64,000 nucleotides of DNA, taken from positions 292,280-356,279 of the forward strand of contig NZ_LQPP01000043.1 in NCBI RefSeq assembly GCF_002102345.1, read 5' to 3'. The first letter of the stretch is position 1, and the number at the start of each line of letters is the position of its first letter. The notes beneath the pieces are model-generated. The model was not told the DNA's origin, ran no database searches, and saw only the letters and a list, made by a program, of their open reading frames with translations. Both the position numbers and the translations under genes were made by a program. Of the stretch, positions 34,372-43,934 are shown piece by piece. This DNA is from Mycolicibacterium peregrinum (GTDB taxonomy: Bacteria; Actinomycetota; Actinomycetes; Mycobacteriales; Mycobacteriaceae).

Positions 34372-36192
34372 GTGAGACCTGGCGACATCGCACTCAACGA
34401 TGCACAGCGCGAAGTAGCGGAAGCATCGATCGACGACCGGTTGCTCGTAATCGCGGGCGCAGGTCAGGGCAAGACCGAGGTCGTTGCGTTACGTATCGAC
34501 CACCTTGTAAAAGAAGAGGACCTTTCGGCCTCCGCCGAGATCCTGGTGTTGAGCTTCTCCCGTGCAGCAGTCACAGCGGTCAAGACCCGCCTCGACGCGC
34601 GAGAGGTGCCAGCAGCGAACGTCCGGACCTTCGACTCGTTTGCCGGCCAGGTCATTCTCGATGCCGAAGAAGAGCCGAACGGGAGTTTCGAAGCCCGCAT
34701 CCGGCAGGCCACGCAACTGATACGCGATGCTGGGGAAACCCCTGACTCGATATTTGATCTCCGGCACATCGTGATCGACGAGGTCCAGGATTTGGTCGGC
34801 GACCGGGCGGACTTCGTGATCGAGATCCTGCGTGCAGCAGGTGACGACGTAGGGATCACCGCGCTTGGAGATCCGCTGCAGGGCATCTACGACTTCCAAC
34901 TGGGTGAATCGCGTAGCAAGACGGCGTCAAGCGCCGTCATAGCCGCTCTCAGGCAAGAGTTCGGTTGCACCGAGGTCGAGCTCGGGCAGAACTACCGCGC
35001 GAGAGGGAAAGGTCCGAAGAAGGTCGTCAAACTGGGGGAGCAACTCAGAGCTACTGATCATCCCCGGGACGCCGACAACTTGATCTCTGATCTGCAATCC
35101 ACGCTGTTGGACCTCGGTGAGATCGATGAATGGGATGACCTGGTAACGACGGACGACCTCCGTACCGCCGTGCTTTGCGCCACCAACTACGAAGTCTTGC
35201 AGGTCTCGCGACATCTCAGTGGCAAAGACATACGGCACGCCGTACGCCGGCAGGCTCAGGATTTCGGCGCAGCCAAGTGGATCGGCCGGACACTGACATC
35301 TGTGTCGGGTCAGACAGTCGATCGATCGGAAGTCGAAGAGGCCCTGGCCCGATCGCTGGATGAGACTCAGATTGAGCAGGCGTGGTACCTGCTCAAGTCA
35401 GTTGCCGCCGACAAGCGCGGTCGGGATGCTCTGAACTTGGGGCGGCTGCGTAGCTCGATTCGGACCAACATGCTGCCACTCACGCTGACTGAACCCGATT
35501 CCTCGAACGTCATAGTGTCGACCGTCCATCGCGCCAAGGGCCTTGAGTTTGACCGTGTGTTTCTAGTCGCTCCCAACTATGAGCACGAGGACGAAGACGC
35601 ATGGGCGATTATCCGGCGGGAGTATGTTGCACTGAGTCGTGCCAGGGACGACATCTTTATCTGCTCGTTGCCGCAAGCCCGATCGTCGTTCGAGAAGATG
35701 CGATGGCTACCGGGGCGCCGCGTCGAGAGGGTCTATAACCGCAAGACCCGCAAGAAGCGCGTGAAGGCATTCGAATTTCTATACGATGACGTGGACGTCA
35801 GTGAGCCGACCGCTGGTGGCGGACTCGACGCCGCCGATGTTCAGGACAACCTTCGAGGCGATGATCTTGTGGGCGCCAACGTCGAAGCCGTTCTGGACCA
35901 CGAGCTGAGCACTCCGGATCTCCCGTCCTACCTCCTGACCACCGAGGAGGGATACCTCTTGGGACGCACGAGCGAAGCCTTCAATACCGCGTTCAACACC
36001 GTATTCGGCCGCAGAGATGGCGGCGTCTTCCCTGGGCGATTGTTCGGACTGACCCTGGTCTCCGTCGAAACAGTCGCCGGCGAGCCCCGGAAGACCGAAC
36101 GTCTGGATGTCGGCCGCTCTGGGTTGTGGCTGGCACCCCGCATAACCGGGCTTGTGGAACCCGATTGGAAGACGATGGAGGAAGTCGAATGA
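34372..36192 (+). CDS. UvrD/Rep-like SF1 helicase
   Basis: SF1A DNA helicase or helicase-related ATPase, 606 residues. The start is GTG 34372, seven bases after GGGGGA; a TTG at 34357 is also possible. Walker A AGAGQGKTEV is near residue 28, Walker B/DExQ IDEVQDL near 135, the Q-rich arm LGDPLQGIYDFQ near 165, motif V STVHRAKGLEF near 383 and motif VI YVALSRARDD near 420. The last 130 residues lie outside the helicase core and may bind a partner. It opens the DISARM-like operon, overlapping drmA by ATGA. The usual five-gene DISARM core does not contain it, so it is an accessory subunit here. Confidence 0.9.
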   Translation: MRPGDIALNDAQREVAEASIDDRLLVIAGAGQGKTEVVALRIDHLVKEEDLSASAEILVLSFSRAAVTAVKTRLDAREVPAANVRTFDSFAGQVILDAEEEPNGSFEARIRQATQLIRDAGETPDSIFDLRHIVIDEVQDLVGDRADFVIEILRAAGDDVGITALGDPLQGIYDFQLGESRSKTASSAVIAALRQEFGCTEVELGQNYRARGKGPKKVVKLGEQLRATDHPRDADNLISDLQSTLLDLGEIDEWDDLVTTDDLRTAVLCATNYEVLQVSRHLSGKDIRHAVRRQAQDFGAAKWIGRTLTSVSGQTVDRSEVEEALARSLDETQIEQAWYLLKSVAADKRGRDALNLGRLRSSIRTNMLPLTLTEPDSSNVIVSTVHRAKGLEFDRVFLVAPNYEHEDEDAWAIIRREYVALSRARDDIFICSLPQARSSFEKMRWLPGRRVERVYNRKTRKKRVKAFEFLYDDVDVSEPTAGGGLDAADVQDNLRGDDLVGANVEAVLDHELSTPDLPSYLLTTEEGYLLGRTSEAFNTAFNTVFGRRDGGVFPGRLFGLTLVSVETVAGEPRKTERLDVGRSGLWLAPRITGLVEPDWKTMEEVE

Positions 36193-39100
36193 TCACCGAA
36201 AGTGATCCGCTGAGTCTCAAATATGCCTTTCGTGAAGGGATGATTTGGGAGCTTCGGCGTGACCTGATCGGACCCGATGATGACGGTGATGATGTATATG
36301 AAGTGATCACGGAGCTACCGCTCGATCGCTACGTGGTAGGCGTGTTGTGGCCCGCGAACGACGATTTGCAGGAAGCTCCGGACCCTGACAGCGATGACTC
36401 GGGAGACTCCGAGGGATTCGACGACACACCCGTTTCGCAAGCGCTGATGCGGTATCCGAGTTCGATGGGTATTACCTTTACTGTTGACCTGAGTCGAACC
36501 AACGAGGTCAACGTTCGTTTGAGCGCGGCTCGCTACATTCCGTCCGACGCCGAAGCTGACGTCGAAGAGTCCGGACGGTCGTCCAAACGTCGCCAGAAGT
36601 CGCGTCCCGCCGAGTGGCTCCGTGTTCCGTCGGTGATTGACCCCATCGCCCTGAATGTGAGCGAAAGCCGTACCGAGTACCGCCAAGTGGCGCCAGACCT
36701 CCAGCTCTATGTGTATGTGCGGCAACCGAAAGACGGCGCAGTCACGGTTTCTCTCGCGCTCAGGAACACCAAGGTTGCGAAACAGAAAGACGGGCTGCGG
36801 GACGCCTTTGCCTGGTTTCAAGTCGGAATTACTGTTTCGACGGACGAACCGGCAATCATGGACCGAACACAGCCGCAATTGTCGAGTACCGACCGTGACT
36901 TGAGTTCGGCAGCACTTCTGTATCGCAATGCGAGGGTGTTTGCAGTCGGCCACGGATGCGCTGCGACATGGGATCCGACGAGGAAACCCTACGTGTCCGC
37001 CATCGCCAGCACATTCCTTCCCGAGGTCGAGGTACACCGTGCACGGCCGGCCCAGCTGACCGATATCGACCTCCGGATGTCGACCCTCTCAGAGAAGCCT
37101 GATGCCACGGTGCTGCAGAACCTCCGGGCGATGGTCGCGGCGTACCGGGAATGGATCGATTCACTCGATCGGTCGGTGGTCGATGGTAAGACCGACGTAC
37201 CACCGAGACTCCATGATGTAGCAGCAGAGCACATGAACGACGCTCGATCAGCCGCTAACAGGATTGAGGCCGGAATTGACCTGTTGGCGAGTGATCCCCA
37301 GGTGTTCAAGGCATTTCGTCTCGCGAACCGCGCAATGCAGATCCAGCGAGCACGGCAGGATTGGGTGCGTAAGGGACATAAGGGAGCCGTAGATCCAGGT
37401 ATGGATCAATCCTGGTACCCCTTCCAGATCGCGTATATCCTGCTCAACCTTCCGGGGTTGGCCGACCGTACGCATCAAGACCGTGACATCGCGGATCTCT
37501 TGTGGTTCCCGACCGGCGGCGGGAAGACTGAGGCGTACCTCGGTCTCATTGCGTTTACCATCATCCTCCGCCGGCTGCGAGACAGCTCCGTAACCGGCGT
37601 CGCAGTCATCATGCGCTATACCTTGCGGCTGTTGACCATTCAGCAGTTCGAACGCGCCACGACGCTTTTGTGTGCACTGGAGCGTCTACGCCGAGACGGT
37701 CATGAACTTGGAACCAAGTCATTCTCGATTGGCTTGTGGGTCGGCTCCAAAGCCACACCCAACAACCTCGACGACGCTCGGCGAGCGCTGAACAGTCTTC
37801 GGGCAAACCAGGAACTCACCGAGAACAATCCTGTTCAGCTGACGCAATGTCCTTGGTGTGGTGAAGATCTGGACTACTCCAATTATTCGGTGGTGAAGCT
37901 GCCCGAGCGCCATCTCGTAATTGCCTGCGGGACTCCCTCGTGCGATTTCCGAGACGGTCTGCCCGTCCACGTAGTGGATGAGGACATCTACCGCGAGCGT
38001 CCCGAGCTCGTGTTGGGCACGGTCGATAAATTTGCGATGATGGCCTGGAACGAGCAGGTGCGCGCACTGTTTTCTCGAGACGAGCTGGGCGGTGCGCCGG
38101 ACCTGATCATCCAAGACGAGTTGCATTTGATCTCAGGTCCGCTCGGATCGATCGTCGGGCTCTATGAGATCGCAGTGGATGCCGCTTGTGGTGTTCGACT
38201 CAGAGATGCAGGACCTGCCAAGAGCCGACCCAAGGTGATTGCCTCGACCGCGACGATTCGGCGCGCAGATCGACAGATCGAGGCTGTTTTCGACAGAGAA
38301 GCACGTCAGTTCCCGCCGCCTGGCATAGATCCCGACGTTTCGTTCTTCTCAGAGCCGGCACCACGAGACGCGCTCGGCACACGTGCCTACGTCGGTGTGA
38401 TGACCGCCGGAGCAAGCCACGCAACGCTCATGGTTCGCACATACGGTGCGCTGTTGCAAGCTGCCCAGGATCTCAAGGGCGACGACGAGAGTCGCGATCC
38501 GTACTGGACCTTGTTGGGATACTTCAACAGCCTGCGCGTTCTGGGAAGTGCAACGCTCCAAGTGGACGCTGACGTACGTGACCGGTTGAAGGTGGTGGCC
38601 GGGCGAAACGAGACGTCACCCCGGAAGATCACAAAGGTTACCGAGCTGACAAGCCGTGTTCCGTCCTCGGAGATACCAGAGGCTCTCAAAGGTTTGGAAA
38701 TCGCCCTGCCGGACGACGACGTCGATGACGTTGTTCTTGCCACAAACATGATCTCGGTCGGATTGGACATCGACAGATTGGGTCTCATGGCGGTGATGGG
38801 ACAACCCCAGTCGAGCGCTGAATACATTCAGGCGACGAGCCGGGTCGGGCGCAAGCACCCAGGGCTCGTTGTCACTATCTTCAACTCGGCCCGTTCGCGA
38901 GACCGCTCCCATTACGAGAGCTTCCTTCCCTTCCACCAAGCGCTCTACCGTGCCGTGGAGGCGACGAGCGCAACACCTTTCGCCGCACGTGCACGAGATA
39001 GAGGTCTGCAGGGCGTTCTCGTTGCCCTCGCGCGATTGCTCATCGACGAACTTGCTCCCGACACCGCGGCACATCTCGCGGACGCCAACTACGACTCGCT

Positions 39101-39401
39101 CACCGAACTGGTGCGGATCATCGATCAGCGGGTGCGAAGGACGGCGCCAGAAGAAGCGGACGCGACACTCGACCAGATCGACGCCCTGATCGATGTATGG
39201 AGCAGCGAAGCGGCCGCAAAGCCGAACATGCGATACAACAATTCCCAGAACGTTGAGGCCTCACTCTTGGTCGAAGCCGGTAAGGCTTTGGTGGACGAGT
39301 ACACGCAAGAAGCCGCGCCCTGGCCAACCCTGCAGAGTATGAGAGATGTGGACGCTGAAAGCAGCCTCTACCCGATTGCCTTCTTGAGGAAGACGAAGTG
39401 A
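36189..39401 (+). CDS. drmA: DISARM helicase DrmA
   Basis: SF2 helicase subunit of DISARM, 1070 residues from ATG 36189 (ATGA overlap with the previous stop). The N-terminus shows the family's RDLIGP ... DRYVVGVLWP and PSSMGITFTVD stretches. LWFPTGGGKTEAYLGL (Walker A) is near residue 440, a CPWCG zinc pair near 553, the unusual DEAD-box variant QDELHLISGPLGS near 640, ASTATIRRA near 688, MISVGLDIDRLGL near 855, and motif VI QATSRVGRKHPG near 880. DrmA with DrmB forms the invariant core of all DISARM systems, which bind and block entry of unmodified phage DNA. It overlaps drmB by GTGA. Confidence 0.92.
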   Translation: MITESDPLSLKYAFREGMIWELRRDLIGPDDDGDDVYEVITELPLDRYVVGVLWPANDDLQEAPDPDSDDSGDSEGFDDTPVSQALMRYPSSMGITFTVDLSRTNEVNVRLSAARYIPSDAEADVEESGRSSKRRQKSRPAEWLRVPSVIDPIALNVSESRTEYRQVAPDLQLYVYVRQPKDGAVTVSLALRNTKVAKQKDGLRDAFAWFQVGITVSTDEPAIMDRTQPQLSSTDRDLSSAALLYRNARVFAVGHGCAATWDPTRKPYVSAIASTFLPEVEVHRARPAQLTDIDLRMSTLSEKPDATVLQNLRAMVAAYREWIDSLDRSVVDGKTDVPPRLHDVAAEHMNDARSAANRIEAGIDLLASDPQVFKAFRLANRAMQIQRARQDWVRKGHKGAVDPGMDQSWYPFQIAYILLNLPGLADRTHQDRDIADLLWFPTGGGKTEAYLGLIAFTIILRRLRDSSVTGVAVIMRYTLRLLTIQQFERATTLLCALERLRRDGHELGTKSFSIGLWVGSKATPNNLDDARRALNSLRANQELTENNPVQLTQCPWCGEDLDYSNYSVVKLPERHLVIACGTPSCDFRDGLPVHVVDEDIYRERPELVLGTVDKFAMMAWNEQVRALFSRDELGGAPDLIIQDELHLISGPLGSIVGLYEIAVDAACGVRLRDAGPAKSRPKVIASTATIRRADRQIEAVFDREARQFPPPGIDPDVSFFSEPAPRDALGTRAYVGVMTAGASHATLMVRTYGALLQAAQDLKGDDESRDPYWTLLGYFNSLRVLGSATLQVDADVRDRLKVVAGRNETSPRKITKVTELTSRVPSSEIPEALKGLEIALPDDDVDDVVLATNMISVGLDIDRLGLMAVMGQPQSSAEYIQATSRVGRKHPGLVVTIFNSARSRDRSHYESFLPFHQALYRAVEATSATPFAARARDRGLQGVLVALARLLIDELAPDTAAHLADANYDSLTELVRIIDQRVRRTAPEEADATLDQIDALIDVWSSEAAAKPNMRYNNSQNVEASLLVEAGKALVDEYTQEAAPWPTLQSMRDVDAESSLYPIAFLRKTK

Positions 39402-41113
39402 ACAATCCCAAGGCGCGCCGCAGCCAGTTGATCAGTACTTACGGAATCGGAGGTCTGTTCCCAGCGTCTACGACCAGCTTCATGATCGCTGGTCTACACG
39501 AGTGGAAGGAAGATCGTGCCGATCCGGTGAGTGAACCGAGGTTGGCGCGTTCCCTGAAGGTGAGTGCCCTCAAGCAACCGCCGGCCGGTGGACGCAAAGA
39601 TGTTCCGGTCATCCGATTCCCGTACACCCAGGTGTGCCCGACTTGTCGTCGCATCGGGCGGCTCCACGAACTGTCCAAAGACTGGAACGTGGCCGAATGC
39701 AGCAAGTGCAAGCAACCACTGAATCCCTTCCGGTTGATTGTCGCCTGCAAGCGGGGCCACATCGACGAATTCCCGTACTTCCAATGGCTCCACCGGGGCC
39801 AGGGAAAATCCGGTTCCGACCACCTCATGAAACTCGAAGCGCGGGGCCGGACATCGTCGCTTGCCGACTTGGTGTTGACCTGTACGTGCGGAGTCGAGAA
39901 CCGAAATCTCGACGGCGCGATCGGTCCTCTCAAAGAATTTGGTTCGTGCAGAGGAGCACGCCCGTGGCTCGGGAGCGAGTTGGAGCAATGCGAGGAAATA
40001 CCCCGCGTACTCCAGCGCGGCGCCTCGAACGTCTGGTACCCGGCGGTTCGGTCATCTATTTCGATCCCGCCGTATTCAGAAGCGCTTTCGAAGCATGTCG
40101 ACAAGTACTGGGCGCTTATCGCAGATCCGGACGTCACCACGCCCGCACTGCTGGCCAAGGTTGCCGACCTCTCGAATGGCAAGTACACCGTAGATCAGGT
40201 CGTGGCTGAGGTCGAACGGCGCCGTGGGGAGGAAGAAGGAAACGAGGACCTCTCCGAGGCGAGACTGCGCTCGGGTGAATACGGTGCTCTCATCGAGGGG
40301 CGTGATGAGGACGATCCGAACGCTGACTTCGTTGCGCTGCACCGAGACGTCCCAAACGCGTTCGAAGAGGTGATCACGGACGTTCGCAAGGTGACCAGGT
40401 TACGTGAAGTGCGTGCGCTGTACGGGTTTTCAAGACTTGACGGTGGAGGCGGAAGTGCGGAGAACCTGTGCCAGCTTGCGCCCACCCGAACGAACTGGCT
40501 GCCCGCCATCCAGGTGATCGGTGAAGGTATCTTCCTGGCGTTCAATCGGGATGTGCTCGCGCATTGGGCTGCAAGGCCTTTTGCGCGGGAACGTGCCCGA
40601 ATGCTGAAGGTTGCCGCTGACCGGAACGCAGCAGAATATGGTTACGCCCCTGCACACGTCGACATCGTCGAGGTAGCCTTGCACACCCTCGCCCATGTCA
40701 TCATCGACCAGTTGTCGCTCGATGCAGGCTATCCGGCGGCCGCGCTGCGTGAGCGGTTGTATGTAGACGACGACATGGCCGGTTTGTTGATCTACACAGC
40801 CAGTTCTGACTCTGCCGGCAGCCTCGGTGGCGTCGCGGCGATGGCTGAATCGGATCAGCTCGGCAGGGCGCTATCCGAAGGATTGGTGCGACTCTCGTGG
40901 TGCTCGTCTGACCCTGTCTGCATCGAGTCGCGAGGGGCGGGCAGTGATGCGATGAACCTAGCCGCGTGCCACGCATGCGTGCTCGTTCCAGAAACTTCAT
41001 GCGAGAAGAACAACTCGTTCCTCGATCGGGCGCTCCTATTCGGCACTCGCGAGGGTGGTAACGAATCTGAAGGTATTTTCAGCGAGTTCGTCGCGAATGC
41101 CGTTGGCGCATGA
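39398..41113 (+). CDS. drmB: DISARM DUF1998 protein DrmB
   Basis: Partner of DrmA, 571 residues, starting at GTG 39398 inside the drmA stop. The N-terminal RRSQLISTYGIGGLFPA and FMIAGLHEWKED stretches are typical of DrmB. CPTCRRIGRLH near residue 81 and CSKCKQPLNPFRL near 103 form a zinc site. The DUF1998 region near 425-490 reads LHTLAHVIIDQLSLDAGYP, then LLIYTASSDSAGSLGG, then conserved Cys in DPVCIES and AACHACVLVPETSCE. In DISARM, DrmA and DrmB form the complex that recognises and traps incoming DNA. The next gene, drmD, begins 26 bases later. Confidence 0.92.
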   Translation: MNNPKARRSQLISTYGIGGLFPASTTSFMIAGLHEWKEDRADPVSEPRLARSLKVSALKQPPAGGRKDVPVIRFPYTQVCPTCRRIGRLHELSKDWNVAECSKCKQPLNPFRLIVACKRGHIDEFPYFQWLHRGQGKSGSDHLMKLEARGRTSSLADLVLTCTCGVENRNLDGAIGPLKEFGSCRGARPWLGSELEQCEEIPRVLQRGASNVWYPAVRSSISIPPYSEALSKHVDKYWALIADPDVTTPALLAKVADLSNGKYTVDQVVAEVERRRGEEEGNEDLSEARLRSGEYGALIEGRDEDDPNADFVALHRDVPNAFEEVITDVRKVTRLREVRALYGFSRLDGGGGSAENLCQLAPTRTNWLPAIQVIGEGIFLAFNRDVLAHWAARPFARERARMLKVAADRNAAEYGYAPAHVDIVEVALHTLAHVIIDQLSLDAGYPAAALRERLYVDDDMAGLLIYTASSDSAGSLGGVAAMAESDQLGRALSEGLVRLSWCSSDPVCIESRGAGSDAMNLAACHACVLVPETSCEKNNSFLDRALLFGTREGGNESEGIFSEFVANAVGA

Positions 41114-41139
41114 GCTCGTGCGATCGGGAGCGTTGAAGA

Positions 41140-43932
41140 ATGTCCGAAGTAGCCGCAGGCGAGCGCATCGTCGTCCGCGATGAGGAGTGGCTCGTCCGCA
41201 CGGTCCGCAACACGGAGCGTGACGGCGTACGCGTCGAGGTGACAGGCGTCAGCTCGCTCGTCCGTGACCAGGACGCGGTGTTCTTCGGCTCGCTCGACAA
41301 GATCGACCGGCTGGACCCACGAGAGGGCAAGCTCGTCGCCGACGACTCGGCAGGATTCCGCAGTTCGCGCCTGTGGCTCGAGTCAGTCCGACGCGGCAGT
41401 CCGGCGCCTGCCAGCGAAACACGGATCACCGTCGGTCATCGTGGCTTGCTCGACCGCATGGACTACCAGTTGCGGCCGGCAGCTCAGGCTCTGCAGAACC
41501 TCAGACCTCGAATTCTGATCGGCGATGCCGTGGGCCTCGGCAAGACGCTTGAGGTTGGGATCCTGCTCTCCGAGCTCATCCGCCGCGGTCGCGGCGAGCG
41601 CATCCTCGTCGTCACACCCCGCGCCGTCCTAGAGCAGTTCCAGCGCGAACTGTGGACACGGTTCGCGATTCCACTGATCCGCCTGGACTCCAGCGGCATC
41701 CAGAAGGTCCGTCAGACGCTGCCGAGCTCGCGAAATCCGTTCAGCTACTACAAGCGGGTCATCGTGTCGATCGACACGTTGAAGAATCCCGCCCGGTACA
41801 AGCACCATCTGAAGAGTCAGAAGTGGGACGCCGTCGTCATCGACGAGTGTCACAACCTGATCAACCGCGGGACCCTGAACAACGAACTCGCCAAACTCCT
41901 TGCAGCGCAGACGGATGCACTCATTCTTGCCAGCGCGACGCCTCACAACGGCAAGCCCGACTCTTTCGCTGAGTTGGTGCACCTGCTGGACCCCACTGCG
42001 ATCGTCGATCGCACGGATTATTCGGCGAAAGACATCGAGCACCTGTACGTTCGTCGCCACCGCAACTCACCCGATGTCAAGCTAGACGTCGCACACAAGT
42101 GGAAGGAGCGTCAGCAGCCGCGTGTCATCGAAGTCGTCCCGACTCCGGCCGAGGCAGAGGTGCTTCGCGAATTGGAAAACACGTGGCTGCATCCGAAGGG
42201 TGCCTCTGTGATTTCCGGGCAGGGTAGGCAGCTGTTCCCCTGGACGTTGTTCAAGGCCTTTCTGTCGTCGCCAAAGGCGTTGCACTCCAGTATCGAGCGA
42301 CGCCTCGCGACCATCGGTGAGACCGCAGGACTCGAGTCCAAGGCGCTCAAGCTGCTCGACGAGCTGGCAGAGAAAGCCGACGCAAGCACACCGTCGAAGC
42401 TGACCCGACTCGTCGAGCACCTCAAGGCCGTAGGCATCGCTAAGGGCTCACCCACTCGGGTGGTGGTCTTTTCTGAGCGCATCGATACGCTCACCTGGCT
42501 CCAGCAAGAACTTCCCAAAAGACTGAAGTTGCCGGCAGGTGCAGTTCGCACGCTATATGCGACGTTGCCAGACGACACGATCCAAGACGTCGTCAACGGC
42601 TTCGGGCAAGCGTCCTCCGACATCCGCGTCCTGTTGGCGTCTGACATGGCCTCCGAAGGGCTCAACCTTCATCAGGAGTGTCATCAGCTCGTTCACTATG
42701 ACCTGCCGTGGTCCTTCATCCGCATTCAGCAGCGCAATGGGCGCATCGATCGATACGGACAGCTGCACGCGCCGGAGATCAGCGCACTCGCACTGGCTGG
42801 CGAAGACGACGTCACAAGTGACCTGCGGGTCGTGACCAAACTGCTTCAGAAGGAGTACGAAGCCAACCGCGCACTCGGAGATGCAGGGGTTCTGTTGGAC
42901 CTCCATGACGCGGACCTGGAAGAGAAGGCAGTACTCAAAGCCATCCGTGAGGGCGAGGACCTCGACGATGCCGTGCCCGAGCCGACGCCGACGGCCATCA
43001 ACCCGTTCGCCGCGTTGATGGCGGTGGGAGGGCAGCACGAGGAGGACAGCACCCCGGAAACCGTTGACGAACACTCACTTTTCGAAGATGACGACAACTT
43101 TCTTCTCGATGAGCTTGCGGACATCTCCGGGGAAATCGGTGAGCAGAAGCTGGACGTTCATCGCGACGCCGATACCGACCTGATAGCTTTCGCGCCGCCC
43201 CCCGATCTGATCACACGGTTCAGGGACCTCCCGAGCGACTACATCGCGGAGCAGGGCATCGAGAAGCGTCTCAGACTGACCGGAAGCACGAAGTACGCGC
43301 AGTCGAGACTCGATCGTGCGCAGGCATTGGAAGACACGGCCTGGCCCGACGTCCATTTCCTGGCGCCGATACACCCCGTCCTCGATTGGGCCGCCGAGCG
43401 GGCCGTTGCACGTTTTGGTCGCAATGCAATCCCCGTACTCAGCGGTGACGTCGACTCGCCTGTCTATCTGACGCAAGCCGTCTGGGCGAATCAGCTTGGA
43501 AGACCGGCGATTGCTCACTGGGGTGCCATCCGCGGCCTGCCGGATCACCCGGATGTCGGGGACTTCGACGACGCGCTCGATATTGCCGGCATCACTGAGG
43601 GCGCCACCAATACCGGTCTCAATGATGGCGACTGCGCCGACGCGCAGTATCACATTGCTGCAGCCGTTGACGCCGCCACGGAACACCTCCGCGACAAGCG
43701 CGACGATATCGAAGCAGACCTTTTGCGGCGCATCGCCAATTATCGGCAGAAACTCAAGACCTGGGAGCAGGCTGCGATGAGCATCGTCGAGGACACCACG
43801 CGTCGTGCCGGATCGAAACTCACCATCACCGAGACATCGGACCAATCGTTGGCACTGATCGACTCCCAGGCTGCAGTCGGAGATCCCTTCGTACGCGTTG
43901 TCGCCGTCATCGTTCCAAGAGTCGGTGCCTGA
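41140..43932 (+). CDS. drmD: DISARM class 1 SNF2-like helicase DrmD
   Basis: SNF2/RapA-type SF2 ATPase of 930 residues from ATG 41140. It is the marker gene of class 1 DISARM, with drmMI. Walker A GDAVGLGKTLE is near residues 128-138, VVIDECHNL (a DECH box) near 233, SATPHNG near 265, ASDMASEGLNL near 504, and motif VI IQQRNGRIDRYG near 529. The N-terminal GERIVVRDEEWLVRTVRNTE is the small beta barrel usual in RapA-like proteins. A coiled, acidic C-terminal half follows. The gap to drmMI is two bases, so all these genes are read as one message. Confidence 0.92.
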   Translation: MSEVAAGERIVVRDEEWLVRTVRNTERDGVRVEVTGVSSLVRDQDAVFFGSLDKIDRLDPREGKLVADDSAGFRSSRLWLESVRRGSPAPASETRITVGHRGLLDRMDYQLRPAAQALQNLRPRILIGDAVGLGKTLEVGILLSELIRRGRGERILVVTPRAVLEQFQRELWTRFAIPLIRLDSSGIQKVRQTLPSSRNPFSYYKRVIVSIDTLKNPARYKHHLKSQKWDAVVIDECHNLINRGTLNNELAKLLAAQTDALILASATPHNGKPDSFAELVHLLDPTAIVDRTDYSAKDIEHLYVRRHRNSPDVKLDVAHKWKERQQPRVIEVVPTPAEAEVLRELENTWLHPKGASVISGQGRQLFPWTLFKAFLSSPKALHSSIERRLATIGETAGLESKALKLLDELAEKADASTPSKLTRLVEHLKAVGIAKGSPTRVVVFSERIDTLTWLQQELPKRLKLPAGAVRTLYATLPDDTIQDVVNGFGQASSDIRVLLASDMASEGLNLHQECHQLVHYDLPWSFIRIQQRNGRIDRYGQLHAPEISALALAGEDDVTSDLRVVTKLLQKEYEANRALGDAGVLLDLHDADLEEKAVLKAIREGEDLDDAVPEPTPTAINPFAALMAVGGQHEEDSTPETVDEHSLFEDDDNFLLDELADISGEIGEQKLDVHRDADTDLIAFAPPPDLITRFRDLPSDYIAEQGIEKRLRLTGSTKYAQSRLDRAQALEDTAWPDVHFLAPIHPVLDWAAERAVARFGRNAIPVLSGDVDSPVYLTQAVWANQLGRPAIAHWGAIRGLPDHPDVGDFDDALDIAGITEGATNTGLNDGDCADAQYHIAAAVDAATEHLRDKRDDIEADLLRRIANYRQKLKTWEQAAMSIVEDTTRRAGSKLTITETSDQSLALIDSQAAVGDPFVRVVAVIVPRVGA

Positions 43933-43934
43933 CC